Shown one piece after another: positions 49,031-58,060 of a stretch of 64,000 bases of DNA. Position 1 is the first letter of the stretch, and the number at the start of each line of letters is the position of its first letter. This DNA comes from Lysobacterales bacterium (lineage in GTDB: Bacteria; Pseudomonadota; Gammaproteobacteria; Xanthomonadales; SZUA-36), in NCBI GenBank assembly GCA_028289465.1, contig JANQPM010000076.1, positions 1-64,000 of the forward strand, in the 5' to 3' direction. A program made the position numbers and the translations under genes. The notes under the pieces were generated by a model, which ran no database searches, was not told the DNA's origin, and saw only the letters and a list, made by a program, of their open reading frames with translations.

Positions 49031-50575
49031 CTAATGACGCTTCACGATCGCCACATCGATCAAATCGAGCATCGCCTGCGCTGAGGCCGAAGACAGGCGG
49101 CCCTTGTCAGCAGCACTGCGCAGCGACCGTTTTATCCCGGAAAGCAAACCATGAGCATAAAATTGCAGCCGCCACTGAGATAGCCAGATGGCGACATGCA
49201 ACTGGTTTTCGATCCGCCACCGCATTTCCCACGACAGACCACTGGCGTGCAGGATGTCAACGAAACTTACAGGGTTGGCTGCCAGCGTCTGGTCCTTGGC
49301 CTGCAGCCACGCGCGGACCGGACCGATCATCGGTTCGCCGGCCGGTGCGAGATCGCCCGCGTGATACGCCGTAACCAGTGCCGGTGGCACCTGGTTCAAC
49401 GGTACTCTTGGATGGTGCACCAAAACGGACGCCTGATTCGGTGTAATGACCGGCTCCGCTGGAAACGGGCTGGCCAGGGGAAATGTTTCCAGCGTCAGGT
49501 TTTCGGACCCGGACCCGGCCAAGCCGCTGATGCGGGTTATATCGCCACTGAACGCATTACTGATGAATGCGGTATCGCAATCGGCAGCCAATGCAATCTG
49601 AAACGGTGCAATACCGACACCGTCGGCTACCGTCAGCACCTGACTGACGCCCAGATGTCCGGCAGCCAGGCCGCCTACTCGAATGATTCTGGCGTCAGGC
49701 TGGCCGATATCGAGCGCACCAGATACCGGGACCAGTGCTGAATCGCCATCGCAGAGTTGAACGAAATCCCCGAGAGCCACACCGGTATTCAGTTGATCGA
49801 ACGGCGGCTTTGGTGGCAGCACAGGCTGGCTTGGCAGCGGCAACGGTGCAGAAACGGCAAAGCCGCCGCCGGCCTGCTGCCTGATCTGCGCGAGAAAGAC
49901 GTCTGGCGCGAAAAACGCCGGAGTCCCGGCCGGTGCATTGTGGATGGAAAATTGCGCCAGCAGGCTTCGGCCATTCATCGCGAACTCGACTGCCTCTACC
50001 GCATCCAATGCTACGGCCGATACACCCAGACCCACAATTTCACGGACCTCGGCGGTATCCGCAAACATATCCACAATAGCTACACTGGCCTCGCCCATTC
50101 CCTGCAAACCGATAGCCAGGTGGTCACCGGATGGGGAAAATGCCAGCGACAGCGGCTGGCCATCGAGCGCAACTGTGGATTCCACAACCGCCTGACCGTC
50201 ACCAAAGCCCCGAAGGATCAATAACTCATTGGGCCGGATGCGTACGGCGGCTGCACTGTCGCCATCCGGCGATAGCGAAAATGCAAGTACCGCACCGTCT
50301 CCGCCCAACGAAATAGGCTCACCCAAGGCGGGCACATCCGGCAGGCCGTGGATCGGCGTTAATACATTGCCGCCAGCCTCATATGGCGGCTGTAACTCAC
50401 CGAGAAACGGAGTCGGGTCAAATGCCGAATCCAGGCCATAGGCCACTCCACTGGACTTGGGCAGCAGAAAATGCAGCTCTGTGGCGCGGGCCAGCGGCTG
50501 GCTCGCCGCGGAAACCGAGCTCAATACAAGGGCTAGCGATAGCCCCACCCACTTTATACGATTCAAACCGTTCAT
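49031..50575 (-). CDS. Secreted beta-propeller-like protein, unknown
   Basis: Predicted 514-residue exported protein. Residues 1-24 are a signal peptide (WVGLSLALVLSSVSAASQP). Repeated blades are suggested by GDGAVLAFSLSPDGDSAAAV and LSLAFSPSGDHLAIGLQGMG, and by IAPFQIALAADCDTAFISNA later; these resemble YncE/WD-type propellers. The last 110 residues are helical (FVDILHASGLSWEMRWRIEN). No catalytic motif is seen. AGGAAG lies just before the ATG. It is divergent from a CadC-like regulator, which may control it. Confidence 0.75.
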   Translation of the reverse strand: MNGLNRIKWVGLSLALVLSSVSAASQPLARATELHFLLPKSSGVAYGLDSAFDPTPFLGELQPPYEAGGNVLTPIHGLPDVPALGEPISLGGDGAVLAFSLSPDGDSAAAVRIRPNELLILRGFGDGQAVVESTVALDGQPLSLAFSPSGDHLAIGLQGMGEASVAIVDMFADTAEVREIVGLGVSAVALDAVEAVEFAMNGRSLLAQFSIHNAPAGTPAFFAPDVFLAQIRQQAGGGFAVSAPLPLPSQPVLPPKPPFDQLNTGVALGDFVQLCDGDSALVPVSGALDIGQPDARIIRVGGLAAGHLGVSQVLTVADGVGIAPFQIALAADCDTAFISNAFSGDITRISGLAGSGSENLTLETFPLASPFPAEPVITPNQASVLVHHPRVPLNQVPPALVTAYHAGDLAPAGEPMIGPVRAWLQAKDQTLAANPVSFVDILHASGLSWEMRWRIENQLHVAIWLSQWRLQFYAHGLLSGIKRSLRSAADKGRLSSASAQAMLDLIDVAIVKRH

Positions 50576-50654
50576 CTTCCTGTCCTCCTGAATACTTGGC
50601 CGTGCAGTTGCCCGGCAGCTCGGCAAACCTGGGCCGGCTGGGAGCCCGATCGAC

Positions 50655-50710
50655 TATAATTTCGGAGAAATGACCAGTCATGACGCCACAATGATCCGGC
50701 GTGACGCCGG
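50655..50710 (+). promoter_or_regulatory. Promoter/operator region of the CadC-like gene
   Basis: A perfect -10 TATAAT (50655-50660) lies upstream. Two perfect palindromes follow: ATGACCAGTCAT (50670-50681) and CCGGCGTGACGCCGG (50696-50710). Between them a 14-codon frame (MTSHDATMIRRDAG, ATG 50670, TGA 50712) with GGAG before it could be a leader peptide. No good -35 is seen. Operator and leader roles are inference. Confidence 0.4.
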
Positions 50711-50721
50711 CTGATCCACGC

Positions 50722-52572
50722 ATGAAGCGACGACCAGAAGTGCCGGAAACCGGGCCGCCAGGGACGATTTGCTTTGGCCCGTTTCACCTGGATGTCGCCC
50801 ACCACGCGCTCTACAAGGACGGTGTGAAGCTCGCGATCGGTGCGCGGGCGCTGGACTTGCTGATTTATCTGGCCGAACGGCCGGGACAACTCGTCTCCAA
50901 GCGCCGGCTCATGGATGCAGTGTGGTCGGAAACCGTAGTGACAGAGAACGCGATAGCCCGCTCGGTAAAGGAAATCCGCCGGGTGCTGCACGATGACGCC
51001 AGAAACCCGGCCTACATCGAGACCATTGCCAGGCGCGGCCTGCGCTTTGTCGGCGAAGTGTCGGCCGAAGCCCGACACAAGCCCAGGCCTAGCAATAGCG
51101 CCACATTGTGGGTTGGACTACTCGTTGCGGTTCTTTTGATGATTGCAACAGCGGGCTGGGTAATGCTGCGCAAACCGGTGCCGGCGGAATCCATCGTGGT
51201 AGCCGTGTTGCCGCTGAAGAACAACAGTGGTAACGCCGAACAGGAATTTATCAGCGACGGCCTGACCGAAGAACTGATCGCCAGGCTGGGCCGCATCAAC
51301 AGCCACCGCGTAGGCGTAATCGCGAGTACTTCGGCGTTCAGCTATAAGCGCTCTTCGTTGTCGGCTGCCGAAATCGCGCAGGCGCTTAACGCAGACTACC
51401 TGATCGAAGGCAGCGTCCGCTGGAATGAAGACCGGATCATGGCCTCAATTCAACTTATTGATGCCGGCGATCAGATTCAGGTCTGGTCAAAGCATTTTCA
51501 ACAGCCCTGGCCGGACCGGTTTTCGGTGCAGAATGCCATCGCACAACAGATTGCCAACGAACTGGCTGTGAAGCTGATCGAGGAGCAGCCCTCTCCCGAA
51601 GTGGCACCGGAGGCATATGTCGATTATCTGAAGGGCCACTATTTCTTTACCAACTGGACCGAGCACGGGTTTTCCAAAGCCTTGGACCACTATCATCGGG
51701 CAATTGCGAAAGACCCGGGTTTCGCCCTTGCCTACGCCGGCCTTTCCAATGTCTATGGAACCTTGGGTTTCTGGGGTTTTATCGCACCGCAGGAGGCTGA
51801 CAAACTTTCGTATTCAAATGCCCAAAAAGCGCTTGAATTGGACCCACAGGCCTCGAGTCCCAATATTTCCCTGGCCATGCACGCATTGTTCTACCGTCGC
51901 GATATCGCAGACGCCAAACACCACCTGTCACTGGCGCAGCGCTTAAACCCATCGAACCCGGACCTGATACTTCCGCAAATCAACCTGGCCTGGGGTGAAA
52001 ACGACTGGCAGACGGCACTGAAAAATGCCCGCCGGGGTGTACGCCTGGACCCGATGTCTCCGCTGCTCAATACTACAATCGCCTACAGTTTTTATTTTGG
52101 CCGTCGGTATGACGAAGCCATACAGGCCGCGGAGCGGGTTCTTGAACTGAATGAATTTTTTCCGACCGCCCACGCAACGATGGCTCTGGCGGCAATCCAG
52201 CTCGGCCGGCATGACCTGGCCCGGGCATCCGCAGGCCGGGCCAGAGAGTATTCCAACGATCAACCATCTATGATCGCTCTGGATGGAATGATCGCGGCCC
52301 TGACCGGCGACAAATCAACCGCCAGCGATGCTTTCGACCGTTTATCCACGCTACAGAAAAGCCGCTACATTTCCCCGCTGCACTTTGCCTGGGTTTTGAT
52401 CAGTCTGAATCGTGAGCCTGAAGCCTTGGGCTACTTACGGGCAGCGCTGGACGCCGGCTCGCCTGACGTGATTTATCTGCCGTACGACCCGCTATATGAC
52501 AACCTGCGGCCGTCCGTTGCATTCGCCGAACTTTCCGAAAGGGCCCGGCAGCCTGTTCCGAATGTCGAATAG
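50722..52572 (+). CDS. CadC-like winged-helix membrane regulator with TPR domain
   Basis: Predicted 616-residue regulator. The N-terminal OmpR-type winged helix (FGPFHLDVAHHALYKDGVKL, LIYLAERPGQLVSKRRLMDA and RLGFVGEV-type wing) spans about residues 15-100. A membrane segment follows (TLWVGLLVAVLLMIATAGWV), then a periplasmic FlgO-like domain (VAVLPLKNNSGNAEQEFISD, LIEGSVRWNEDRIMASIQLI) and TPR repeats to the end (LDHYHRAIAKDPGFALAYAG and others). Such proteins sense outside signals and bind DNA from the membrane. ATG 50722 is used; GTG 50701 lies inside a palindrome. Confidence 0.88.
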   Translation: MKRRPEVPETGPPGTICFGPFHLDVAHHALYKDGVKLAIGARALDLLIYLAERPGQLVSKRRLMDAVWSETVVTENAIARSVKEIRRVLHDDARNPAYIETIARRGLRFVGEVSAEARHKPRPSNSATLWVGLLVAVLLMIATAGWVMLRKPVPAESIVVAVLPLKNNSGNAEQEFISDGLTEELIARLGRINSHRVGVIASTSAFSYKRSSLSAAEIAQALNADYLIEGSVRWNEDRIMASIQLIDAGDQIQVWSKHFQQPWPDRFSVQNAIAQQIANELAVKLIEEQPSPEVAPEAYVDYLKGHYFFTNWTEHGFSKALDHYHRAIAKDPGFALAYAGLSNVYGTLGFWGFIAPQEADKLSYSNAQKALELDPQASSPNISLAMHALFYRRDIADAKHHLSLAQRLNPSNPDLILPQINLAWGENDWQTALKNARRGVRLDPMSPLLNTTIAYSFYFGRRYDEAIQAAERVLELNEFFPTAHATMALAAIQLGRHDLARASAGRAREYSNDQPSMIALDGMIAALTGDKSTASDAFDRLSTLQKSRYISPLHFAWVLISLNREPEALGYLRAALDAGSPDVIYLPYDPLYDNLRPSVAFAELSERARQPVPNVE

Positions 52573-52790
52573 GGCTCCGAATGATAGGGTGGCGGGCGAA
52601 TGGCCGTCGGCGTGAGTCCTGATAAGCAGGTTGCGGACATCCTATTCCTGCCGGCAGTACGCTATGATGGATAGTGAAGCCTGACTGGGGAATTCCCGGC
52701 TGCTAAATCAGTCGGTGGGCTTCGGTACATTGTTCGGGCGCGGTGGCCGATGCCTGGCTGCTGACGCTCAAAAACCGAGGGAGAGCACAC

Positions 52791-53462
52791 GTGGAACTTT
52801 CAATTCTTGAATACCCGGCCATCGGATTCGTACTGCGGTGGATTCATATTTTCGCCGGCGTCACCTGGATCGGCCTGCTGTATTATTTCAACTTCGTTCA
52901 GGGCGAATACTTTAAAGAAGCCGACGGCGGCGCCAAATCGGACGCGATTCAGAAACTGGTCCCAAGAGCCCTGTGGTGGTTCCGCTGGGGTGCAATGTTC
53001 ACCTTCCTGAGCGGTCTCGGGCTGCTGTATTTCTACAAACTGACCGGGTTCGGCATTCTGGTCGGGGCCGTGCTCGGCACCATCATGTTCCTGAATGTCT
53101 GGCTGATTATCTGGCCGAACCAGAAAACCGTCATCGCATCGGCCAAGCAGGTCGCCGGCGGCGGCGACCCGATTGACGGTGCTGCAGCGGCGCTGGGCAA
53201 GGCGGGCCTGGCGTCGCGGACCAACACCCTGTTCTCCATTCCGATGCTGTTTTTCATGGCTTCTTCAAGGCACCTGCCGGGAATCCAGGACGCGTTCGCC
53301 AGTGTCAGCATGGTGGCCAAAATCGCGGTATTCGGTTTGATTCTGCTGCTGGCGCTAAACGGCATCAAAGGCAAGACCGGCCCGATCACCAGCGTTAACG
53401 GGGTGATTCATATGGGTCTGCTGCTGACCCTGGTGCTTTATTTGATGATCGAATTTCTCTGA
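52791..53462 (+). CDS. Urate-hydroxylase PuuD-like membrane domain protein
   Basis: Predicted 223-residue integral membrane protein matching the N-terminal Urate_ox_N (PuuD) domain, without the C-terminal cytochrome c domain of full PuuD. Signature WIHIFAGVTWIGLLYYFNFV carries the His-His pair region, and LWWFRWGAMFTFLSGLGLLY and RTNTLFSIPMLFFMASSRHL follow. PuuD oxidises urate with electrons passed to a cytochrome; short forms of unknown activity are common. GTG 52791 has GGGAGAG upstream. The purine permease gene next door is compatible with purine use. A 30-bp palindrome follows. Confidence 0.85.
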   Translation: MELSILEYPAIGFVLRWIHIFAGVTWIGLLYYFNFVQGEYFKEADGGAKSDAIQKLVPRALWWFRWGAMFTFLSGLGLLYFYKLTGFGILVGAVLGTIMFLNVWLIIWPNQKTVIASAKQVAGGGDPIDGAAAALGKAGLASRTNTLFSIPMLFFMASSRHLPGIQDAFASVSMVAKIAVFGLILLLALNGIKGKTGPITSVNGVIHMGLLLTLVLYLMIEFL

Positions 53463-53469
53463 CGTTTGA

Positions 53470-53499
53470 CCGCAGCCCGGGAAGCTTCCCGGGCTGCGG
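53470..53499. terminator. Perfect 30-bp palindrome between convergent genes
   Basis: CCGCAGCCCGGGAAG and its exact inverted complement form an unbroken 15-bp stem between the PuuD-like and permease genes, which converge here. No T-run follows, so a bidirectional hairpin terminator is likely but weak. Confidence 0.6.
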
Positions 53500-53525
53500 A
53501 CCTATTCCCGACCGACACCCGCCGG

Positions 53526-54815
53526 CTAGAGCAAAAACACCTTGGCCAGAAAGGCCAGTGCAATCACCGTGACCGGCAGCGGACACTCCGCCATTCTGCC
53601 GCTAAGCAGCTTGATCGCGGCGTAGCTGACAAACCCGAGCCCGATACCGTGCGCGATGGAAAAACTCAGCGGCATGGCCAGTGCGGTAATCATCGCCGGC
53701 GCATATTCGCTGATGTCCTGCCAGTCGAATTCGGCGAAACCTCTCGCCATCAGGCACGCGACAAACAGCAGAGCCGGAGCGGTGGCATAGGCCGGAATAC
53801 TCTCCGCCAGCGGCGCCAGAAACAAGGTCAGTAAAAACAACAGCGCGACGGTACAGGCCGTTAAACCGGTGCGGCCACCGGCCTGCGTACCGGCCGCGCT
53901 TTCGATATAGCTGGTGGTCGGCGACGTGCCGAACAGTCCGCTGGCGACCGATGCGCCCGAATCCGCCAGCAGCGCCCGGCCCAGGCGCGGCAATCTGCCG
54001 CTTTTATCCAGCAGCCCGGCCTGCTGCGCCACGCCGATCAGCGTGCCCGAGGTATCGAACAGGTCAACGAAAACAAAGGTGATAATGACCGCCAGCAACG
54101 ACCACTCCAGTGCGCCCGCGATATCGAGCTGAAGCAGCACGGCCGACGGATCGGGCGGCAGCGCAACAACCCCTTTCCATTCCGACACGCCAAGGGCAAT
54201 ACCGATGCCGGCGGTCAGCAGAATACCGATCAGCACCGCGCCGTGTATCCCGCGCCGGTACAGCGCCGCGATGACGAAAAAACCGAGCAGAGCCAGCATG
54301 GCCGGCGCCCGGTCGAGTTCTCCGAGCGCGATCAGCGTCTCCGGATGATCGACAATCACGGCCGCGTTCTTTAGCCCGATCACCGCCAGAAATAACCCGA
54401 TGCCGACCGATATCGCATGCTTCAGCGTGATCGGAATGCCGTTGATCAGCCATTGACGGACCGGCAGGGTGCTCAACAGCACAAAGATCAGACCGGCGAC
54501 AAAAACCACACCCAGCCCGGTTTGCCAGCTAATCCCGAGACCCAACACCACGCCGTAGGTAAAAAACGCGTTCAGACCCATGCCGGGCGCCAGCGCGACC
54601 GGATAATTGGCCAACAGCCCCATCAGCGCGCTGCCAAATGCAGCCGCCAGGCAGGTCGCAACGAATACCGCACCGAAATCCATCCCGGCATCGGCCAGAA
54701 TCAGCGGGTTGACGAATGCGATATAGGCCATGGTCAGGAAAGTGGTCAGTCCGGCCAGCAGTTCGGTTCTGATATCGGTCCGGTTGGCGCGCAGCTTGAA
54801 CACGGTTTCCAGCAT
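53526..54815 (-). CDS. NCS2/AzgA-type purine permease
   Basis: Predicted 429-residue nucleobase:cation symporter of the AzgA/PbuG group (adenine, guanine, hypoxanthine). It has about twelve to fourteen membrane segments. Family motifs: AGLTTFLTMAYIAFVNPLIL, LAPGMGLNAFFTYGVVLGLG and FVDLFDTSGTLIGVAQQAGL, then SPTTSYIESAAGTQAGGRTG. Length is typical. It lies 18 bases after the P1 peptidase gene in the same direction. Its neighbours suggest purine or peptide scavenging. Confidence 0.92.
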   Translation of the reverse strand: MLETVFKLRANRTDIRTELLAGLTTFLTMAYIAFVNPLILADAGMDFGAVFVATCLAAAFGSALMGLLANYPVALAPGMGLNAFFTYGVVLGLGISWQTGLGVVFVAGLIFVLLSTLPVRQWLINGIPITLKHAISVGIGLFLAVIGLKNAAVIVDHPETLIALGELDRAPAMLALLGFFVIAALYRRGIHGAVLIGILLTAGIGIALGVSEWKGVVALPPDPSAVLLQLDIAGALEWSLLAVIITFVFVDLFDTSGTLIGVAQQAGLLDKSGRLPRLGRALLADSGASVASGLFGTSPTTSYIESAAGTQAGGRTGLTACTVALLFLLTLFLAPLAESIPAYATAPALLFVACLMARGFAEFDWQDISEYAPAMITALAMPLSFSIAHGIGLGFVSYAAIKLLSGRMAECPLPVTVIALAFLAKVFLL

Positions 54816-54832
54816 GGCGTTTCCTTTAGGCG

Positions 54833-55951
54833 TTACTGTTGCAGAACATTATGCCGACGCAGAATTTCCACGACCCGCTTTTTGGGAATGGGCTTGAAGT
54901 CGCCAACGGCCTTGGCAGCGAATAAGGCGTTATAAACAGCTTCTTCGGTGGCTTCGATGACCGCAGCGAAAAAGCCGGACATGGCGGCGTTGCCGAGCTC
55001 TGTGACATCCAGGGTTTTCGCGCCGTTGCCGCGGCGCAGTTCGGCTGCGGTGGAAAATGCCAGTACATAATCCCCGGAGCCGTTGGACATGATGCCGCCG
55101 GTTCTGCCGATACCCAGCATGGCCCGTTTTGCCAGACGTTTCAGATTGCGATCCGACATCGGCGCATCGGTTGCAATGACAATCATCACCGAACCGTCCG
55201 GACCGGTCTTTTGAGCCTCGACCGCTTTCAGTTTGCGCCCGATGGGGACGCCCGCAATATGCAGATCGCCGCCGTAATTTGCCTGTAGCAATACTCCGAG
55301 GTGATAGTTGTCGATCTTTCTCGAGGCGGTGCCGATGCCCGCTTTAAAACCAAACGCAACGGTACCGGTGCCGGCACCGACATTGCCTTCGGCAACGGCC
55401 CCCGAGCGGGCCACGCGAATGGCGGACAAAACATCAGCCTTGTCAATCACCCGTTGGCGAATATCGTTGATACGACCATCGTTGGTCTCACCGACAACCG
55501 CATTGACCGAACGTACCTTTTCGTTGCCCGGATAGGCCAGCGTCCATTCGATCACGCCGGCGGCCGTTTCCGGCACGCTCAGAGTATTGGTCAGAAGGAT
55601 CGGAGTTTCGATTTCTCCGAGCTCGATGATTTGCGAAATTCCCATCATCTTTCCGTAGCCATTGGCCTGAAAAAAACCGGCAGGTACCTTTTCCTGATAG
55701 AGATTACCGGAGTGCGGCAGTATTGCTGTCAGGCCCGTATGGATGCCTTTATCGGCATCATTGAGGGTAAGTTGCCCGACCAGCACACCCGGAACGTCCG
55801 TGATCGCATTGAAGGCCCCTGTGGCCATGTGGCCCGGCGTGATACCCAGATCGCGAGCCCGCGGACTGGAAACCGAAGCGGCTTCTTCCGACCGGCAAGA
55901 AGAACAAACCAGCACCAGCAATAAGCCGAGCTGAATAAGGCTTTGTTTCAT
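54833..55951 (-). CDS. P1 family (DmpA-like, S58) N-terminal-nucleophile aminopeptidase
   Basis: Predicted 372-residue exported peptidase. The N-terminal segment (LGLLLVLVCSSCRSEE) is a signal that may end in a lipoprotein Cys (CSSC). Family motifs: FNAITDVPGVLVGQLTLNDA, GNVGAGTGTVAFGFKAGIGT and PDGSVMIVIATDAP, where Gly253-Ser254 is the expected self-cleavage site with Ser254 as nucleophile. DmpA/BapA enzymes cleave D- or beta-aminoacyl peptides. ATG 55951 is preferred over an in-frame TTG six bases earlier. Adjacent to a purine permease and opposite an M55 D-aminopeptidase-like gene, suggesting use of unusual peptides. Confidence 0.9.
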   Translation of the reverse strand: MKQSLIQLGLLLVLVCSSCRSEEAASVSSPRARDLGITPGHMATGAFNAITDVPGVLVGQLTLNDADKGIHTGLTAILPHSGNLYQEKVPAGFFQANGYGKMMGISQIIELGEIETPILLTNTLSVPETAAGVIEWTLAYPGNEKVRSVNAVVGETNDGRINDIRQRVIDKADVLSAIRVARSGAVAEGNVGAGTGTVAFGFKAGIGTASRKIDNYHLGVLLQANYGGDLHIAGVPIGRKLKAVEAQKTGPDGSVMIVIATDAPMSDRNLKRLAKRAMLGIGRTGGIMSNGSGDYVLAFSTAAELRRGNGAKTLDVTELGNAAMSGFFAAVIEATEEAVYNALFAAKAVGDFKPIPKKRVVEILRRHNVLQQ

Positions 55952-56185
55952 TGTCAACGCTCTCCTGCCATCTATAGTGATCCGTTTGTTGCCAGGCCGG
56001 CAATGTCATGATTATCCATTCGGCGGGCCGCACGCAAGCCGCCAAAGCAAGCGCGAGACTCCCTGGTCAGATGACCGTTGTGATCGACCAACGCCAACGC
56101 TAACGTTCTTTGGTAAGCTAGGCGGCCGGCGAAAGCCGTGCCGAACATGGAAGAGAAGCCGTTTTTGTCAACCCGTGAGAAATTT

Positions 56186-57085
56186 ATGCCATACTGCAAA
56201 ATCTTCGTTAGCACATTTTTTCTATTGGCCACTACCAGCATGAGCGTCGCGCAAAAACCGCTGAAAATCTACATTTCCGCCGATATGGAAGGCGTTGCCG
56301 GTGCCGTTACCGAACAGCAACTCGGACCGGCCGGTTTTGAATATCAACGCTTTCGTGAATTCATGACCGCCGAAGTCAATGCCAGCATCGCAGCCGCGCG
56401 CGAAGCCGGCGCGACTGAAATCGTGGTGAGCGATTCGCACGGCAACGGTCAAAACCTGCTGATCGAAAAACTGCCGGAAGATGTCAAAGTCATCCGCTCC
56501 TGGCCGCGCGCACTGGGCATGATGGAAGGCATCGACAGTTCTTTTGACGGCGCTATTTATATCGGCTACCACTCGTCCACACATAATCCGGAAGGGGTAC
56601 GCGCGCACACCAAATCCAGCGCCAAATTAACCGATATCAAAATCAACGGACAGTCGGTATCGGAAGGTATCTTCAACGCGATGATCGCCGGCCATTTCGA
56701 TGTACCGATCATTATGGTCTCGGGCGACGATATTGCAGTGAAGGAAAACCGGGATGCGATCGGGCCGATCGAAGGCGCGGTTGTCAAAGAAGCCATCAGT
56801 TTTCATTCCGCCAAAACGCTGACGCCGCAAGCAGCCTATAAATTAATCGCCGAGAAAACCAAAAGCGCCATTCAGAATATCGAAAAATACAAGCCGCTGA
56901 AAACCAAGACGCCGGTCACGGTGGATATCAGCTTCAAGCATTACCGGGCAGCGGAAATGCTGGCGTTTATGCCGGGCGCGACGCGCGTGGATTCCCATAC
57001 CGTGCGCTACATTGCCAAGGATATGATCGAAGCGTCACGCTACACGACGTTTGTATTGGGCTATGACTCCAATTTAAGCCCATAG
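56186..57085 (+). CDS. M55 family (DppA-like) zinc peptidase, exported
   Basis: Predicted 299-residue exported peptidase of the D-aminopeptidase DppA family. Residues 1-23 are a signal peptide (IFVSTFFLLATTSMSVAQ). Metal ligands are visible in YISADMEGVAG, VSDSHGNGQN and YIGYHSSTHNPEGV. Family enzymes form a decamer and hydrolyse D-Ala or short peptides; this one would act in the periplasm. ATG 56186 starts the leader; a longer frame adds 16 polar residues. The neighbouring DmpA-like peptidase points to D- or beta-peptide degradation. Confidence 0.9.
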   Translation: MPYCKIFVSTFFLLATTSMSVAQKPLKIYISADMEGVAGAVTEQQLGPAGFEYQRFREFMTAEVNASIAAAREAGATEIVVSDSHGNGQNLLIEKLPEDVKVIRSWPRALGMMEGIDSSFDGAIYIGYHSSTHNPEGVRAHTKSSAKLTDIKINGQSVSEGIFNAMIAGHFDVPIIMVSGDDIAVKENRDAIGPIEGAVVKEAISFHSAKTLTPQAAYKLIAEKTKSAIQNIEKYKPLKTKTPVTVDISFKHYRAAEMLAFMPGATRVDSHTVRYIAKDMIEASRYTTFVLGYDSNLSP

Positions 57086-57210
57086 GCACACCAGGATCTC
57101 GACAAACCCGCCGGAGTAACGTTCCATAATGGTAAAGCGGTGACTTTTGGCCCTTATGCTGCACACCACCACGGGCTAAGCTGTCGATATCCGCAAGGAT
57201 GGAGACGACG

Positions 57211-58056
57211 ATGATCCGTATTAGCGACGTCAGCAAGAGCTATGGCGAACTGCTGGCCGTTGACCGGCTGTCATTTGCGATTCAAAAAGGTGAAATCTTC
57301 GGCCTGCTCGGGCCGAACGGCGCCGGCAAAAGCACGGCGATTGCCATCACCTGCGGCCTGCTGGTACCCGACCGGGGCGAAGTACAGGTTAACGGCCACC
57401 GGCCGGTATCCAAAGCCGCCAAACGACAGATCGGCCTGGCGCCGCAGAGCCTGGCTATGTACGAAGACCTTACCGGGCTGGACAACCTGCACTTTTTCGG
57501 CAGCCTGTACGGACTGGAAAAGCCGTTGCTGGAAGAACGGATTCAGTGGGTGCTCGAGTTCTCCGGCCTGACCGATCGCGCCAAAGACCGGGTGGAAACC
57601 TATTCCGGCGGCATGCAGCGGCGGCTGAACCTTGCGATTTCCCTGCTGCACGACCCGGAGTACCTGTTGCTGGACGAACCGACAGTGGGCGTCGATCCGC
57701 AATCACGCAATAAATTATTCGACTGCGTGCTGGCGCTGAAAGCGCGCGGAAAAACCATTATCTACACCACCCATTACATGGAAGAAGCACAGCGGCTTTG
57801 CGACCGCGTGGGCATTATCGACCATGGCCGCCTGCTGGCACTCGGAACCGTGGACGAACTGATCGGCGAACACGGCGGCGACGGCGAGATCAGCGTAACC
57901 ACCGCCGAGCAGACCATTGTCAAAACCACCGGCCGGCCGATTGCCGATATGAAAGCCTTGCTGGACGCGCACGACGATATTCGGGATCTGAAATTGATCC
58001 GGCCCAGCCTGGAAAGCGTGTTCCTGAACCTGACCGGGCGACAGCTGAGGGACTGA
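57211..58056 (+). CDS. ABC exporter ATP-binding protein
   Basis: Predicted 281-residue ATPase. Walker A is GPNGAGKST (34-42), the signature is YSGGMQRRLNLA, Walker B with Glu is LLLDEPTVGVD, and the H-loop is YTTHYMEEAQRLCDRV. The type is the one paired with ABC-2 permeases (drug, lipid or polysaccharide export). ATG 57211 was chosen; GGAGACGACG precedes it. The permease begins four bases after its stop, so the two are cotranscribed. Confidence 0.93.
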   Translation: MIRISDVSKSYGELLAVDRLSFAIQKGEIFGLLGPNGAGKSTAIAITCGLLVPDRGEVQVNGHRPVSKAAKRQIGLAPQSLAMYEDLTGLDNLHFFGSLYGLEKPLLEERIQWVLEFSGLTDRAKDRVETYSGGMQRRLNLAISLLHDPEYLLLDEPTVGVDPQSRNKLFDCVLALKARGKTIIYTTHYMEEAQRLCDRVGIIDHGRLLALGTVDELIGEHGGDGEISVTTAEQTIVKTTGRPIADMKALLDAHDDIRDLKLIRPSLESVFLNLTGRQLRD

Positions 58057-58060
58057 TGCG

